Below, piece by piece: positions 34,930 to 43,811 of a stretch of DNA of 64,000 bases. Source of the DNA: Alphaproteobacteria bacterium (lineage in GTDB: Bacteria; Pseudomonadota; Alphaproteobacteria; Micavibrionales; Micavibrionaceae). The stretch spans positions 1-64,000 of the forward strand of contig JAJFGR010000018.1 of assembly GCA_021776025.1 (NCBI GenBank), written 5' to 3'. Both the position numbers and the translations under genes were made by a program. The stretch's first letter is position 1, and each line of letters starts with the position of its first letter. Under the pieces are notes generated by a model, which made no database searches, was not told the DNA's origin, and saw only the letters and a list, made by a program, of their open reading frames with translations.

Positions 34930-35061
34930 CGGTTATTTCCTTAAAATAGATAAAATTTTAATCAAATTATTTTCAATAATAAGTGATTTCTTAAGATTTC
35001 GTCCCTATTATAAAGGGCAATAACAAGAATAAAAAGTGTGTGAATAGGGGCAGTAAAGATT

Positions 35062-35442
35062 ATGAGTACAACAGATAGTTTTTCATCTGAAAAATTAGCC
35101 ACAATGAATCAAATCCTTCAAGCGCAAGGCGTGGATTTGGGTGTGCGAGCATTCGAGGCTCCGCAGTTTGCATCTGTACGCGATGGCTTTCCACCAAAAA
35201 CAGACAATATAGCGGTTCTGGATCCGGAAACGCATAGAATTGAAGTTTTAAAAGGCAATGTTCCTGATGCGGAGAGAATTCATCATGTTGCTTTGGATGT
35301 GCTAGTTCAAAAATTTGGACCACAGCAAACTCCAACGGCAGAAATGCGTGGAGAGTTTTCAAATAGCGCTGCTGCTCCGCAGAACGATACGAACTTAGCC
35401 GCGTTATTTAATAACACACCGACGGGAGGGTATACGGGATGA
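35062..35442 (+). CDS. Hypothetical protein, first of an overlapping pair
   Basis: A 126-residue protein that I do not recognise. It is polar, without signal peptide or membrane segment. The last 30 residues are Asn/Ala/Thr-rich (NSAAAPQNDTNLAALF) and probably flexible. Its stop overlaps the next ATG by 4 nt, so the two proteins are made together and may interact. It is divergent from the YbaK-like gene across a gap of about 130 nt. Confidence 0.55.
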   Translation: MSTTDSFSSEKLATMNQILQAQGVDLGVRAFEAPQFASVRDGFPPKTDNIAVLDPETHRIEVLKGNVPDAERIHHVALDVLVQKFGPQQTPTAEMRGEFSNSAAAPQNDTNLAALFNNTPTGGYTG

Positions 35443-35723
35443 ATATTGAGCTCGGCATCCTAAATGATGGGCGCATTACTATGGTCTCGGACAGGCCATT
35501 TCCCGATATTGTACGCCGGGTTGAGTATTATCGTGATCAGCGGCTTTTCCAGCTTGTTTATAACGATGATGAACTTGAGGACCAGCTTATGGAGTGTGAA
35601 ATTCCTGAAAGTATGGTTTATCCTGTTGAAAAAAGCCCGAGTGTTATTGTTATGACGATTGTAAAGGGTTTGGACCCTTTAGGTTATAAAGCCCCGCTGA
35701 TCAAGGTTGGTGAGCTTTATTAA
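35439..35723 (+). CDS. Hypothetical protein, second of an overlapping pair
   Basis: A 94-residue protein that I do not recognise. It is acidic (LVYNDDELEDQLMECEIPES), with a beta-rich predicted look and no export signal. It starts within the last codons of the preceding gene (ATGA). A tRNA-Gly(GCC) gene follows on the same strand after 60 nt. Function unknown. Confidence 0.55.
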   Translation: MNIELGILNDGRITMVSDRPFPDIVRRVEYYRDQRLFQLVYNDDELEDQLMECEIPESMVYPVEKSPSVIVMTIVKGLDPLGYKAPLIKVGELY

Positions 35724-35783
35724 TTTTTGGGCTTGCTTTCCACGCTCAGTTCTCTATAAATTCTCAATCTACTGCCAATTAAC

Positions 35784-35858
35784 GCGAGTGTAGCTCAGGG
35801 GTAGAGCGAGACGTTGCCAACGTCTAGGTCGAGAGTTCGAATCTCTTCACTCGCTCCA
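35784..35858 (+). tRNA. tRNA-Gly (anticodon GCC), CCA encoded
   Basis: The acceptor stem GCGAGTG / CACTCGC is perfect. The anticodon stem AGACG / CGTCT encloses the loop TTGCCAA with anticodon GCC, and the T-arm has GAGAG TTCGAAT CTCTT. The discriminator T is followed by encoded CCA at 35856-35858. Confidence 0.97.
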
Positions 35859-35869
35859 TTGGACTTTAT

Positions 35870-36442
35870 TTATTTTTCCGGTTCATCAGGAATTTTGCAT
35901 TCTTCAGAAATTTCACACATATTCATTCGTTCAATACAGACTTGTGATTTGATAATGGGGCGCTGGTTTTTTTCATCCCACACATGATGCGCTGTCGCGT
36001 CACAGCGGACATATGTTTTCGTGTCTGCGGTTTCATCCTCTATGTTCAGCACATAATGAACATCAGCTTGCGTGCCATCGCCTTTGATATCAATATTGCG
36101 AACTTCAATCTGATAGGATTTGAAATTATCAATACCAATATCTTTATATATTTTTTTAAGCTCTTCTTTATCGAGAGTTCCATCATAGACGGGTTCAGCC
36201 TCTACTCCTCGGTAAGACACAGTTTTATGTTTAAAATCATCTGCCCAAATCTCATCAAGATATAAAAGCCACTGATCAAGCTCATCAAACCCTTCCTCCA
36301 AAGACCTGTTCATGGTTTGCATACGATCATAGAAGCTTGCCAAATTTTCTTTGGTGAGCTTTGTGTCTTCGGCGCGCGCTTGAAATGAAAAACTGATAAC
36401 AACAGCGCATAAAAGCCTAATAAAGGCCGCCGGTCCCCACAT
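35870..36442 (-). CDS. Exported hypothetical protein with a SnoaL/NTF2-like look
   Basis: The preferred start at 36442 gives 190 residues. The signal peptide MWGPAAFIRLLCAVVISFSF has a likely cleavage after ARA. The mature part has the general shape of a nuclear-transport-factor-2-like fold (NRSLEEGFDELDQWLLYLDE, then YRGVEAEPVYDGTLDKEELK), but no catalytic motif, so this is a guess. Four Cys near the C terminus could form disulfides. The start overlaps the end of mrcA by 26 nt. An ATG at 36469 is an alternative. Confidence 0.6.
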   Translation of the reverse strand: MWGPAAFIRLLCAVVISFSFQARAEDTKLTKENLASFYDRMQTMNRSLEEGFDELDQWLLYLDEIWADDFKHKTVSYRGVEAEPVYDGTLDKEELKKIYKDIGIDNFKSYQIEVRNIDIKGDGTQADVHYVLNIEDETADTKTYVRCDATAHHVWDEKNQRPIIKSQVCIERMNMCEISEECKIPDEPEK

Positions 36443-39002
36443 TGGTTTCAGGTTGTCGCTGCTCTTCATATTGTGGCTCGCCTGTTGGTTGCGGGTTTGG
36501 CCGGGGCAGACCGATTGAATCATAAATCTGATCCAGTGGTCCGCTGCGTGGAAGCGGGCTTTGGTCATATTGATAATTATCGCCGACATAATCATCTGTG
36601 TAATCGTAATATGCGGCGCTGTTGGTGACCAGATTAATGCCTGTACCATCGAGAATATACATGTCCTCGGTCGGTTCGGTGCCAATGGTGAAGGCTTCCC
36701 AGATGACTTTTTCATCACCGAGTTGCGCGCGGGCGCCGGTGGAAGCATTGATCTGCACATTGCGGATGCCGTTGGGAATGCGGAACGGCAGAATAGGTTC
36801 ATCTTTCAGCGCTTCTTTCATGAAACTTTTGAAGGCGGGTAGCGCAACAGAGGAGCCGGTTTCGCGTTTACCGAGTGAGCGCGGTTCATCAAAGCCAATA
36901 AAGACGCCGACGACCAGATCGGGCGAAAAGCCGATAAACCACGTATCTTTGGATTCATTGGTGGTGCCGGTTTTACCGGCTAGGGGGCGGCCAAGTTCTT
37001 TGAGACGCACACCAGTGCCGCGCTTGACAACCCCTTCCATGATAGAGACTAATTGATAGGCATGGCGTTCGTCGACAAGTTGCTCGCGGATATCTGGCGG
37101 TTCCGGCGCGTCTTGGCTACCCCAGCGGATGAGCGAACCGCAATTCCGGCATTCACGTTCATCGTGGCGGAAGATGGTTTGCCCGCGCCGATCCTGAATA
37201 CGGTCAATGAAAGAAGGGGTGATTTTTTTGCCGCCATTGACGATTTCGCCATAACCGCTAACCATTTTAACGAGCGTGCTTTCTCCAGCGCCAAGCGCGT
37301 TGGCAAGCAAGGGCGGCATGTTTTCATCTACACCGAAGTTTTTGGAAATTTCAATAATTTTTTCCATGCCGAGATAATCGGCGAGGCGCACGGTCATAAG
37401 GTTTCGCGATTTTTCAACGCCGACGCGGATGGGGGTGGGGCCATAATATTCATTCGAATAGTTGGTGGGTGACCAGAAATTTCCCGGGCGATCTTCAATC
37501 ACAAACGGTGCATCGAGGACCAGCGTGGCGGGGGTAAAGCCGTTTTCCAGCGCGGCCATATAGACGAAAGGTTTGAAGGCTGAACCGGGCTGGCGCTGTG
37601 CCTGCGTGGCGCGGTTAAATTCAGAAATGCCGTATTTCCAACCACCCTGCATAGCTAAAACGCGGCCTGTGTGAGGGTCCATGGCCATAATTGAGCCCTG
37701 AACTTCGGGGATCTGCTCGAGCTTATAATTACTCTTTTGGCCTTCGGCCAGAGAAACCGCGATGATGTCCCCCTTTGACAGGACTTGGCCTGTTGAGGTG
37801 ATTTCAGGGCCGCGCGCATAGCCTTCATTCAAAGATTTGCGGGCCCATTTCAGACCATCGAGCGGGATATAGCCTTTTTCACCATTTTCTAAACCTATCT
37901 CGGCGCGGGCGCTTCCAGCGTCCAGCACAATGGCGACCGACCAATCATTCAAAACCCCTAACGGTTTTTTGAATTCGCGGAATTTGTCTTTCCATTCGGC
38001 GGTTGTTGTAAAGGTGTTAAGTGGACCGCGGTAACCATGGCGATGATCGTAAGCCATCAAGGCTTCGCGAAGAGCGTCTTCGGCGATAGATTGCAGCGTT
38101 GGATCAACCGTGGTTCTAACGGCCAGACCGCCCTGATACAGGCTTTCTTCGCCATAACGCGCGCCGAGCTGTCGGCGCACTTCTTCGGCAAAATACGGGG
38201 CATTCACAATGCGCGATTCATCGCGGTCGATCGTTTCAAGCGGGGCAAGTTTAGCGAGCTCCGCCTGCCCTTCGGTGATATAGCCGTCTTCTTGCATGCG
38301 GCCAATAACCCAATTGCGCCGGGAAATGGCGGCATCGCGTTTTTTAACAGGATGATAATTATTCGGCGCTTTCGGTAGGGCGGCGAGATAGGCCACCTCC
38401 GCAATTGAAAGCTCATCAAGCGATTTGTTGAAATATTGAAGCGCGGCGGCGGCAACGCCATAAGCCCGCGCGCCGAGATAAATTTCGTTCAGATAAAGCT
38501 CGAGGAGTTTATCTTTGGTTAATGCCCGCTCCATGCGGTTAGCGAGAATAGCTTCTTTAATTTTGCGTTCATAGGACACTTCATTGGTGAGCAGGAAGTT
38601 TTTGGCAACCTGCTGGGTAATTGTTGAGGCACCGATGAGGCGACGTCCCTGCCCGATGTTTTTAAAATTAGTGAGCGCGGCGCGGGCAATGGCAAAAAAA
38701 TCAACGCCTTCATGCGTGTAAAAATTTTTATCTTCGGCGGCAATGAAAGCATGCTTAGCCATATCGGGCATTTTTTCAATCGGCATGAAGACGCGCTTTT
38801 CCTGCGCAAATTCGGCCATGAGGCGACCATCACCGGCATAAATGCGTGTGACGATAGGCGGTTGGTAGGTTTTAAGCTGTTTATATTCCGGCAGGTCAGA
38901 ACCGTAATAATTCAGCGTATAGACAATGATAGCGACGCAGACAAGAAGCCCGAGGAACCCGAGGGAAAATAGTCCTAAAAATCCGTACCAGAGATATTTC
39001 AT
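36417..39002 (-). CDS. mrcA: Penicillin-binding protein 1A
   Basis: Bifunctional peptidoglycan glycosyltransferase and transpeptidase of the inner membrane. One N-terminal membrane helix (about 6-30) is followed by the GT51 domain (FIAAEDKNFYTHEGVDFFAI, GASTITQQVAKNFLL). An OB-like insertion comes next, then the transpeptidase with SxxK in QPGSAFKPFVY, SxN in VEKSRNLMTVRL and KTG in AGKTGTTNESKD. All catalytic motifs are intact. The C terminus is a Pro/Gln-rich tail. 861 residues is usual. It follows mlaE-mlaF on the same strand. Confidence 0.96.
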   Translation of the reverse strand: MKYLWYGFLGLFSLGFLGLLVCVAIIVYTLNYYGSDLPEYKQLKTYQPPIVTRIYAGDGRLMAEFAQEKRVFMPIEKMPDMAKHAFIAAEDKNFYTHEGVDFFAIARAALTNFKNIGQGRRLIGASTITQQVAKNFLLTNEVSYERKIKEAILANRMERALTKDKLLELYLNEIYLGARAYGVAAAALQYFNKSLDELSIAEVAYLAALPKAPNNYHPVKKRDAAISRRNWVIGRMQEDGYITEGQAELAKLAPLETIDRDESRIVNAPYFAEEVRRQLGARYGEESLYQGGLAVRTTVDPTLQSIAEDALREALMAYDHRHGYRGPLNTFTTTAEWKDKFREFKKPLGVLNDWSVAIVLDAGSARAEIGLENGEKGYIPLDGLKWARKSLNEGYARGPEITSTGQVLSKGDIIAVSLAEGQKSNYKLEQIPEVQGSIMAMDPHTGRVLAMQGGWKYGISEFNRATQAQRQPGSAFKPFVYMAALENGFTPATLVLDAPFVIEDRPGNFWSPTNYSNEYYGPTPIRVGVEKSRNLMTVRLADYLGMEKIIEISKNFGVDENMPPLLANALGAGESTLVKMVSGYGEIVNGGKKITPSFIDRIQDRRGQTIFRHDERECRNCGSLIRWGSQDAPEPPDIREQLVDERHAYQLVSIMEGVVKRGTGVRLKELGRPLAGKTGTTNESKDTWFIGFSPDLVVGVFIGFDEPRSLGKRETGSSVALPAFKSFMKEALKDEPILPFRIPNGIRNVQINASTGARAQLGDEKVIWEAFTIGTEPTEDMYILDGTGINLVTNSAAYYDYTDDYVGDNYQYDQSPLPRSGPLDQIYDSIGLPRPNPQPTGEPQYEEQRQPETNVGTGGLY

Positions 39003-39014
39003 GTGCTCAGCCCA

Positions 39015-39791
39015 CTAGGCCACGCGTCTTGTGATCGGACCTTCAGCGCGGCCATGAATAAATTGTTCAACATACTCATTGCCAGAATTATCGAGTTCCT
39101 CAACCGGTCCGGTCCAGACGATTTTACCGTCATGAATCATCGCAACATAATCGGCAATGGTGCGCACAGAGCCCATATCATGGGTGATTGAAAGGCCCGT
39201 GGCGCCGATTTCGCGAACCTGCTCAACAATCAGCTTATTAATGACATCGGCCATGATGGGGTCAAGGCCCGTTGTTGGTTCATCAAAGAAGATGATTTCC
39301 GGGGAAGCGGCCACGGCGCGCGCCAAGCCTACGCGTTTTTGCATGCCGCCGGAAAGTTCGGCCGGGTGCAGATTGGCAACGTCTTCACGCAAACCCACAG
39401 CTTTGATTTTTTTAATGGCAATCTCGCGGGCCTCAACCCGGTCCATGCTGCGCCCCTGAATCAGGCCAAAAGCCACATTCTCCCAGATTTTAAGGGAATC
39501 AAACAGCGCGCCGCCCTGAAACAGCATGCCGAATTTGCGCATCAGCTCATCACGATCCTGCGGCGATAAGCCAACGATCTCATTCCCGTCAATTTTGATT
39601 GATCCTGCATCAGGATCCAGCAGCCCCAAAATACATTTGAGCATGACGGACTTTCCCGTTCCGGAGCCGCCAATAATCACCATTGATTTGCCTTCAGGGA
39701 CTACAAGATCGACGCCATTGAGCACATGATTATTGCCAAATGATTTTTTGATACCGGAAAGTTCAATTTTAGGTGCGGCTTGCTTACTCAT
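39015..39791 (-). CDS. mlaF: Mla-type lipid transport ABC ATPase
   Basis: Cytoplasmic ATPase of the outer-membrane lipid-asymmetry transporter. Walker A is IGGSGTGKSVMLKCILGL, the signature is LSGGMQKRVGLARAVA, and Walker B is IIFFDEPTTGLDP, with SITHDM as switch His. The GMQKRV signature variant is characteristic of MlaF/Ttg2A. It overlaps mlaE by 4 nt. No mlaD, mlaC or mlaB gene follows. Confidence 0.92.
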   Translation of the reverse strand: MSKQAAPKIELSGIKKSFGNNHVLNGVDLVVPEGKSMVIIGGSGTGKSVMLKCILGLLDPDAGSIKIDGNEIVGLSPQDRDELMRKFGMLFQGGALFDSLKIWENVAFGLIQGRSMDRVEAREIAIKKIKAVGLREDVANLHPAELSGGMQKRVGLARAVAASPEIIFFDEPTTGLDPIMADVINKLIVEQVREIGATGLSITHDMGSVRTIADYVAMIHDGKIVWTGPVEELDNSGNEYVEQFIHGRAEGPITRRVA

Positions 39792-40603
39792 GAGAAGAAC
39801 ACCTGCGTCAGGAGATAGTTAAAGATCAGAATGAGGATCGAAGAAGATACAACAGCGTTGGTTGTGGCCGCGCCAACGCCTTGCGCACCGCGGCCAGAAT
39901 TAAAGCCGTGGTAACAGCCCATCATCGCAACGATGAAACCAAACACGCCAGCTTTGATCAGGCCGGAAATTACATCCATATTTTCCACGACATCCCAGGT
40001 TTGCGAAAGGTAGCTGCCCGGTGAAAAACCAAGATTATAAATCGAAACGATATAACCGCCATAAACACCAATGATATCGCCAATAAACACAAGAATAGGC
40101 AGTGTTAGCGTGGCGGCAATCAGGCGCGGCGCGATAAGATATTTAAACGGATTGACGGAAAGCGTGGTGAGCGCATCAATTTGTTCGGTCACGCGCATGG
40201 TGCCGATTTCGGCGGCGATCGAAGCCCCGACACGGCCTGCAACCATAAGGCCGGCCAGAACAGGCGCAAGTTCGCGCGTTACAGACAAAACGACGACGCC
40301 TGCAACAGCGCTTTCCGCATTAAAACGGGTGAAGCCTGTATAGCTTTGCAGCGCGAGCACCATGCCGGTAAACAGAGCGGTCATGCCAACAACTGGCAGG
40401 GAGTAGTAGCCGATATCAACCAATTGACGCCAAAGCTGGGCCGGAAAAAAGGGGGGCGTAAAGCTGTGGTAAATGGCGCGGCCAATGAAGAAGAAGAGCT
40501 GCCCGGCCTTTTGAAAGAAGGATAAGAGCGCATGACCAACGCCGTGGCAGAGCTTTAAGACCGGATTGTGTAAATTTTCGATATCTTTAGTGTGTGCGTC
40601 CAT
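39788..40603 (-). CDS. mlaE: Mla-type ABC permease
   Basis: Integral membrane permease (DUF140/MlaE family). It has an N-terminal amphipathic part (about 1-45), then five or six hydrophobic segments. GRVGASIAAEIGTMRVTEQI and DALTTLSVNPFKYLIAPRL are the family hallmarks. The C-terminal SSSILILIFNYLLTQVFF ends at the membrane. It is the first gene of the mlaE-mlaF-mrcA run. Confidence 0.93.
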   Translation of the reverse strand: MDAHTKDIENLHNPVLKLCHGVGHALLSFFQKAGQLFFFIGRAIYHSFTPPFFPAQLWRQLVDIGYYSLPVVGMTALFTGMVLALQSYTGFTRFNAESAVAGVVVLSVTRELAPVLAGLMVAGRVGASIAAEIGTMRVTEQIDALTTLSVNPFKYLIAPRLIAATLTLPILVFIGDIIGVYGGYIVSIYNLGFSPGSYLSQTWDVVENMDVISGLIKAGVFGFIVAMMGCYHGFNSGRGAQGVGAATTNAVVSSSILILIFNYLLTQVFFS

Positions 40604-40628
40604 GGATTAAATCTATATTCTTTCAAAA

Positions 40629-41348
40629 ATGAACACTAAAACATTGCGGAATTCACGTCCAGCGAGAAAGCATGTAAGCCCTATGAAAGCTCTGCAAAAA
40701 ATTGATCCAGATGATCTGATAGATATGAGCCCTTTGGTCGATCAGGGGCTCACGCGGATCGAACTGGCCTATGCACAAGATGATAATTTGTTATTTGATG
40801 AGCGGATTTACCGCGTAGATGCGCGGCTTTGGCTGCATAAAAATTTGGCTGGTATTGTTAAAATTGCTGCTGAAACCCTGCTGAAGCAAGATTTAAGGCT
40901 GGTGCTTTATGACGGTTTGCGCACAACCGATGCACAAGACCGCATGTTGGGGACAAAGGCCGTAAAGGATAACCCGCAGTGGCTGGAAGAGCCACGGCTG
41001 CTTTCCCCACCGGGCGCAGGGGCGCACCCACGGGGAATGGCGATTGATTGCAGCCTTGAGACACTAGAGGGGAATTTGCTGGAGATGGGCACGGCGTTTG
41101 ATTTTTTAGCTGAAAACTCAACACCAGAGCATAACCTAGCGCACAGAAAACACCCTTATCACCCAAAGCCTATTATTTATAATCGTAAAATACTAGATAT
41201 CGTCATGCAGAATGCTGCCCAAGAGATTGGCACTGCGCTTCTCCCATTACCGCAGGAATGGTGGGATTTTCGGTTGCCGCCTGAGATTTACGAAATGTAT
41301 GAACCGCTCAGCGATACGGATTTACCACCAACGATGCGGATGGTTTAG
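40629..41348 (+). CDS. VanX/DdpX-like D-Ala-D-Ala dipeptidase family protein (M15D)
   Basis: Family members split D-Ala-D-Ala dipeptide with a zinc ion. The metal-site motif GAHPRGMAIDCSL keeps the His and the Asp seven residues later. The third motif reads PQEWWDFRLP: the catalytic Glu is kept, but the zinc-ligand His of the usual EWWH is Asp here. The enzyme may still bind metal through Asp, or may have changed activity. An ATG at 40683 is an alternative start. No export signal is clear. It is convergent with alr, interlocked at TTAG. Confidence 0.8.
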   Translation: MNTKTLRNSRPARKHVSPMKALQKIDPDDLIDMSPLVDQGLTRIELAYAQDDNLLFDERIYRVDARLWLHKNLAGIVKIAAETLLKQDLRLVLYDGLRTTDAQDRMLGTKAVKDNPQWLEEPRLLSPPGAGAHPRGMAIDCSLETLEGNLLEMGTAFDFLAENSTPEHNLAHRKHPYHPKPIIYNRKILDIVMQNAAQEIGTALLPLPQEWWDFRLPPEIYEMYEPLSDTDLPPTMRMV

Positions 41349-42421
41349 TTTTTGTACACGCGATTGTAACGACGGCCGAGCGAGGTGAGAATTTCATAAC
41401 CGATTGTGCCGCAGGCCACTGCGAGATCACCAGCGCTTTGATTGGGGCCAATCACTTTCAGCATATCGCCGGGCGCGGGCAGTTCATTTTCCGGCACAGC
41501 GGATAAATCGACAATGGTGAGATCCATAGAGACGATCCCACGGACCGGGCATTTATAATCTTTCCAATACAGCGCGCCCTTATTTGAAAGCGCTCGTATA
41601 AATCCATCGGCGTAGCCCATGGAAACGGTAGCAAGCTTACAATTTTTTTCGAAACGGTGCGTTGCGCCATAGCCGCAGGTTTCGCCGCCCCGCGCTTCTC
41701 TAATTTGGAGAATTTCAATCTCTAATGTGACAGCGGGCTGCATCGGGTTTTTGGTTTCAGGAGTTGGGTTCAAGCCATAAAGTGACATTCCGGGACGAAC
41801 CATATCGAAATGATAATTGGGAGAGCGGAAAATTCCCGACGAGTTCGCCAAAGATTTTGGCAGGTTCGGGAATGTTTCCGCTGCGGCCTTAAAGGTTTCA
41901 TATTGCGCTTCATTCATCGCATGGTGTTTTTCGTCAGCGCAGGCTAAATGGCTCATCACATATTGCACATCGATGCCATCAAGTTTTTCTGAAGCTTTAA
42001 CTAAATCCTGTTTTTCCAAACCCAGCCGGTTCATGCCGGTATCAATATGGATGATCGCGGGAAGAGCTTGATCGCTTTTAGAAGCAAACGCGGCATAATT
42101 TTCAATTTCCCCTATAGAATTTAGAATGGGCGTGATTTTCTCTGCTGTATAAAGATCACTATTTTCAGGATCAAAACCCCCAAGCATATAGATAGTGGGG
42201 TTTTCGCCAATAATGGAGCGCAGTTCCAACCCTTCCGGCAGCGTGGCGATCAAGAATTTATCAGCTCCAGCGTTCTGTAAAGCCGCCGCCACAGGGGCAA
42301 TGCCGCAGCCATAGGCATTGGCCTTCACAACGGCGGAAACCGTGCAATCTGAGCCCGTTATGCTCTGAATTTGTTGGTAATTTGCGGTAATGGCGTTTAA
42401 ATCGACCGTTATAGTTCCCAT
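41345..42421 (-). CDS. alr: Alanine racemase
   Basis: PLP enzyme interconverting L- and D-alanine for peptidoglycan. The PLP lysine is in VSAVVKANAYGCGIAPVAAA and the catalytic Tyr region lies around VRGIVSMDLTIVDLS. MVRPGMSLYGLNP and TVSMGYADGFIRA are well conserved. 358 residues is normal. It is tail-to-tail with the VanX-like gene, so the two D-Ala genes face each other. Confidence 0.94.
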   Translation of the reverse strand: MGTITVDLNAITANYQQIQSITGSDCTVSAVVKANAYGCGIAPVAAALQNAGADKFLIATLPEGLELRSIIGENPTIYMLGGFDPENSDLYTAEKITPILNSIGEIENYAAFASKSDQALPAIIHIDTGMNRLGLEKQDLVKASEKLDGIDVQYVMSHLACADEKHHAMNEAQYETFKAAAETFPNLPKSLANSSGIFRSPNYHFDMVRPGMSLYGLNPTPETKNPMQPAVTLEIEILQIREARGGETCGYGATHRFEKNCKLATVSMGYADGFIRALSNKGALYWKDYKCPVRGIVSMDLTIVDLSAVPENELPAPGDMLKVIGPNQSAGDLAVACGTIGYEILTSLGRRYNRVYKN

Positions 42422-42561
42422 AATGTTTATTGAATTCCAATTGCTTAAGAGGTTTTAACGCTTTGTTTACCGTATATCCCGTAACATATAGCCAATAATA
42501 AAAATTAAAAAATGAATTAAAGCGGTAAATTTTAAAAAACTAAAAAAACGAGGGTGTAACA

Positions 42562-43806
42562 ATGGCTATATCATTTAGCTCTAACAGTGAATATGGTTTC
42601 ACATTTGATTATCCGGCAGACTTAAAAGGTAAAAGTATTGTGGATAAGGTTGACCATATTCGCAAAAATGCCACAGAAATCAAAGAAGATTTAACCGCCG
42701 CACTTGTCGGCCCAGACGGCACCATGACTGCCGATGCAATTGCAAACTTAGAAGCCAAGATTAACAGCAACGTGGTTTGGGCCGAGCAAAAGCAACGCCC
42801 TGACATAATACGCGTAAACAAAATCGCACGTGAAATTGTCACTGAACAACGTGAGGCGCTGGATGCAAGAGCGGAAGCGGCAATAGAAAATTTCAGTGAT
42901 CTTGAAGTATATCCTTTTATCGGAGTCGAGCCGGATCCGGAAAATGTCCTTGGCATTACTGTTACAGACTTAAACACACCCGAAGCCACTACGGCCTATA
43001 TTGACACCAACCGTGAGTATCTCACCGCAGAAATTACGAAAATTGTTGAGGAGCACATCGCGCCTAGAGACATGGATACAACCCATAAAATCATTTATGA
43101 AAACTTGAACAGGGCCCACCTCGATGTGGGTGTCGATGGAAAAATGCTAGATACAGCCACATTTGAATTAAACAAAATTGCCATGAATGTCGTGCTTGAC
43201 CAACATGAAGCCTTGGCTGTAAAGACTGCAGGCCTCGTGACCGCGGTATCACTGGATTCTAAAATCAAGATTGCAGCCCCAAACACTGATGATCCCGTTC
43301 GCATGATCCAGCGTTTTGCGTTATTTGCACAAAAAGGTGAAAATGTTGAGCTGGCTGGAGGGAAAATCAGCGCCATTGACGGTTTACCGGGGAGGGACAC
43401 AGCCTGGAGCATGACCAAAATGCTGAACATGAACTATGACGAATTAAGGGATCTTGGCCCTGCCGAAAACGCGGCTAAGATGTTAAGTTATAAAATGGAA
43501 ATCGACCCGGCCTTCCGCAAAAATGTTCTGGATGGCTTAAAAGAGCATCTGAATACAGACCATGTCAATGACGTGGCTGCGTTTCTGAAAAATCAGGGCG
43601 TTCCCGCTGAACTGGTTGAGAGTAATCTGGCCAAGGCTTTCACGGCTTACGATGCGCATTTGAACACACCAACTCAGGTTGCTGAGGGTAAATTACAGAA
43701 AACGTTTAATAGCCCTCGGGAGGATCAAGCAACGACTGCCCAGAAAACTCCTGATAATCCAGAAGGCGTAGTCGTGGCCGCACTTAAGGGCCCATTTGAT
43801 AGCTGA
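42562..43806 (+). CDS. Hypothetical protein, 414 residues
   Basis: I do not recognise this protein. It is soluble and mostly helical (DTNREYLTAEITKIVEEHIA; DELRDLGPAENAAKMLSYKM), without signal peptide or membrane segments. The last 50 residues are polar and Gln/Thr-rich, probably disordered. An SD (GAGGGTGT) precedes the ATG by about 8 nt. It is convergent with dnaB across 5 nt and divergent from alr. Composition is more AT-rich than dnaB beside it, as is often the case for lineage-specific genes. Confidence 0.6.
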   Translation: MAISFSSNSEYGFTFDYPADLKGKSIVDKVDHIRKNATEIKEDLTAALVGPDGTMTADAIANLEAKINSNVVWAEQKQRPDIIRVNKIAREIVTEQREALDARAEAAIENFSDLEVYPFIGVEPDPENVLGITVTDLNTPEATTAYIDTNREYLTAEITKIVEEHIAPRDMDTTHKIIYENLNRAHLDVGVDGKMLDTATFELNKIAMNVVLDQHEALAVKTAGLVTAVSLDSKIKIAAPNTDDPVRMIQRFALFAQKGENVELAGGKISAIDGLPGRDTAWSMTKMLNMNYDELRDLGPAENAAKMLSYKMEIDPAFRKNVLDGLKEHLNTDHVNDVAAFLKNQGVPAELVESNLAKAFTAYDAHLNTPTQVAEGKLQKTFNSPREDQATTAQKTPDNPEGVVVAALKGPFDS

Positions 43807-43811
43807 TAAGC

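Noticed and set aside
35784-35858. Attachment site of an integrated element at tRNA-Gly(GCC)
   Set aside because: No integrase and no repeated tRNA 3' end could be seen on either side.
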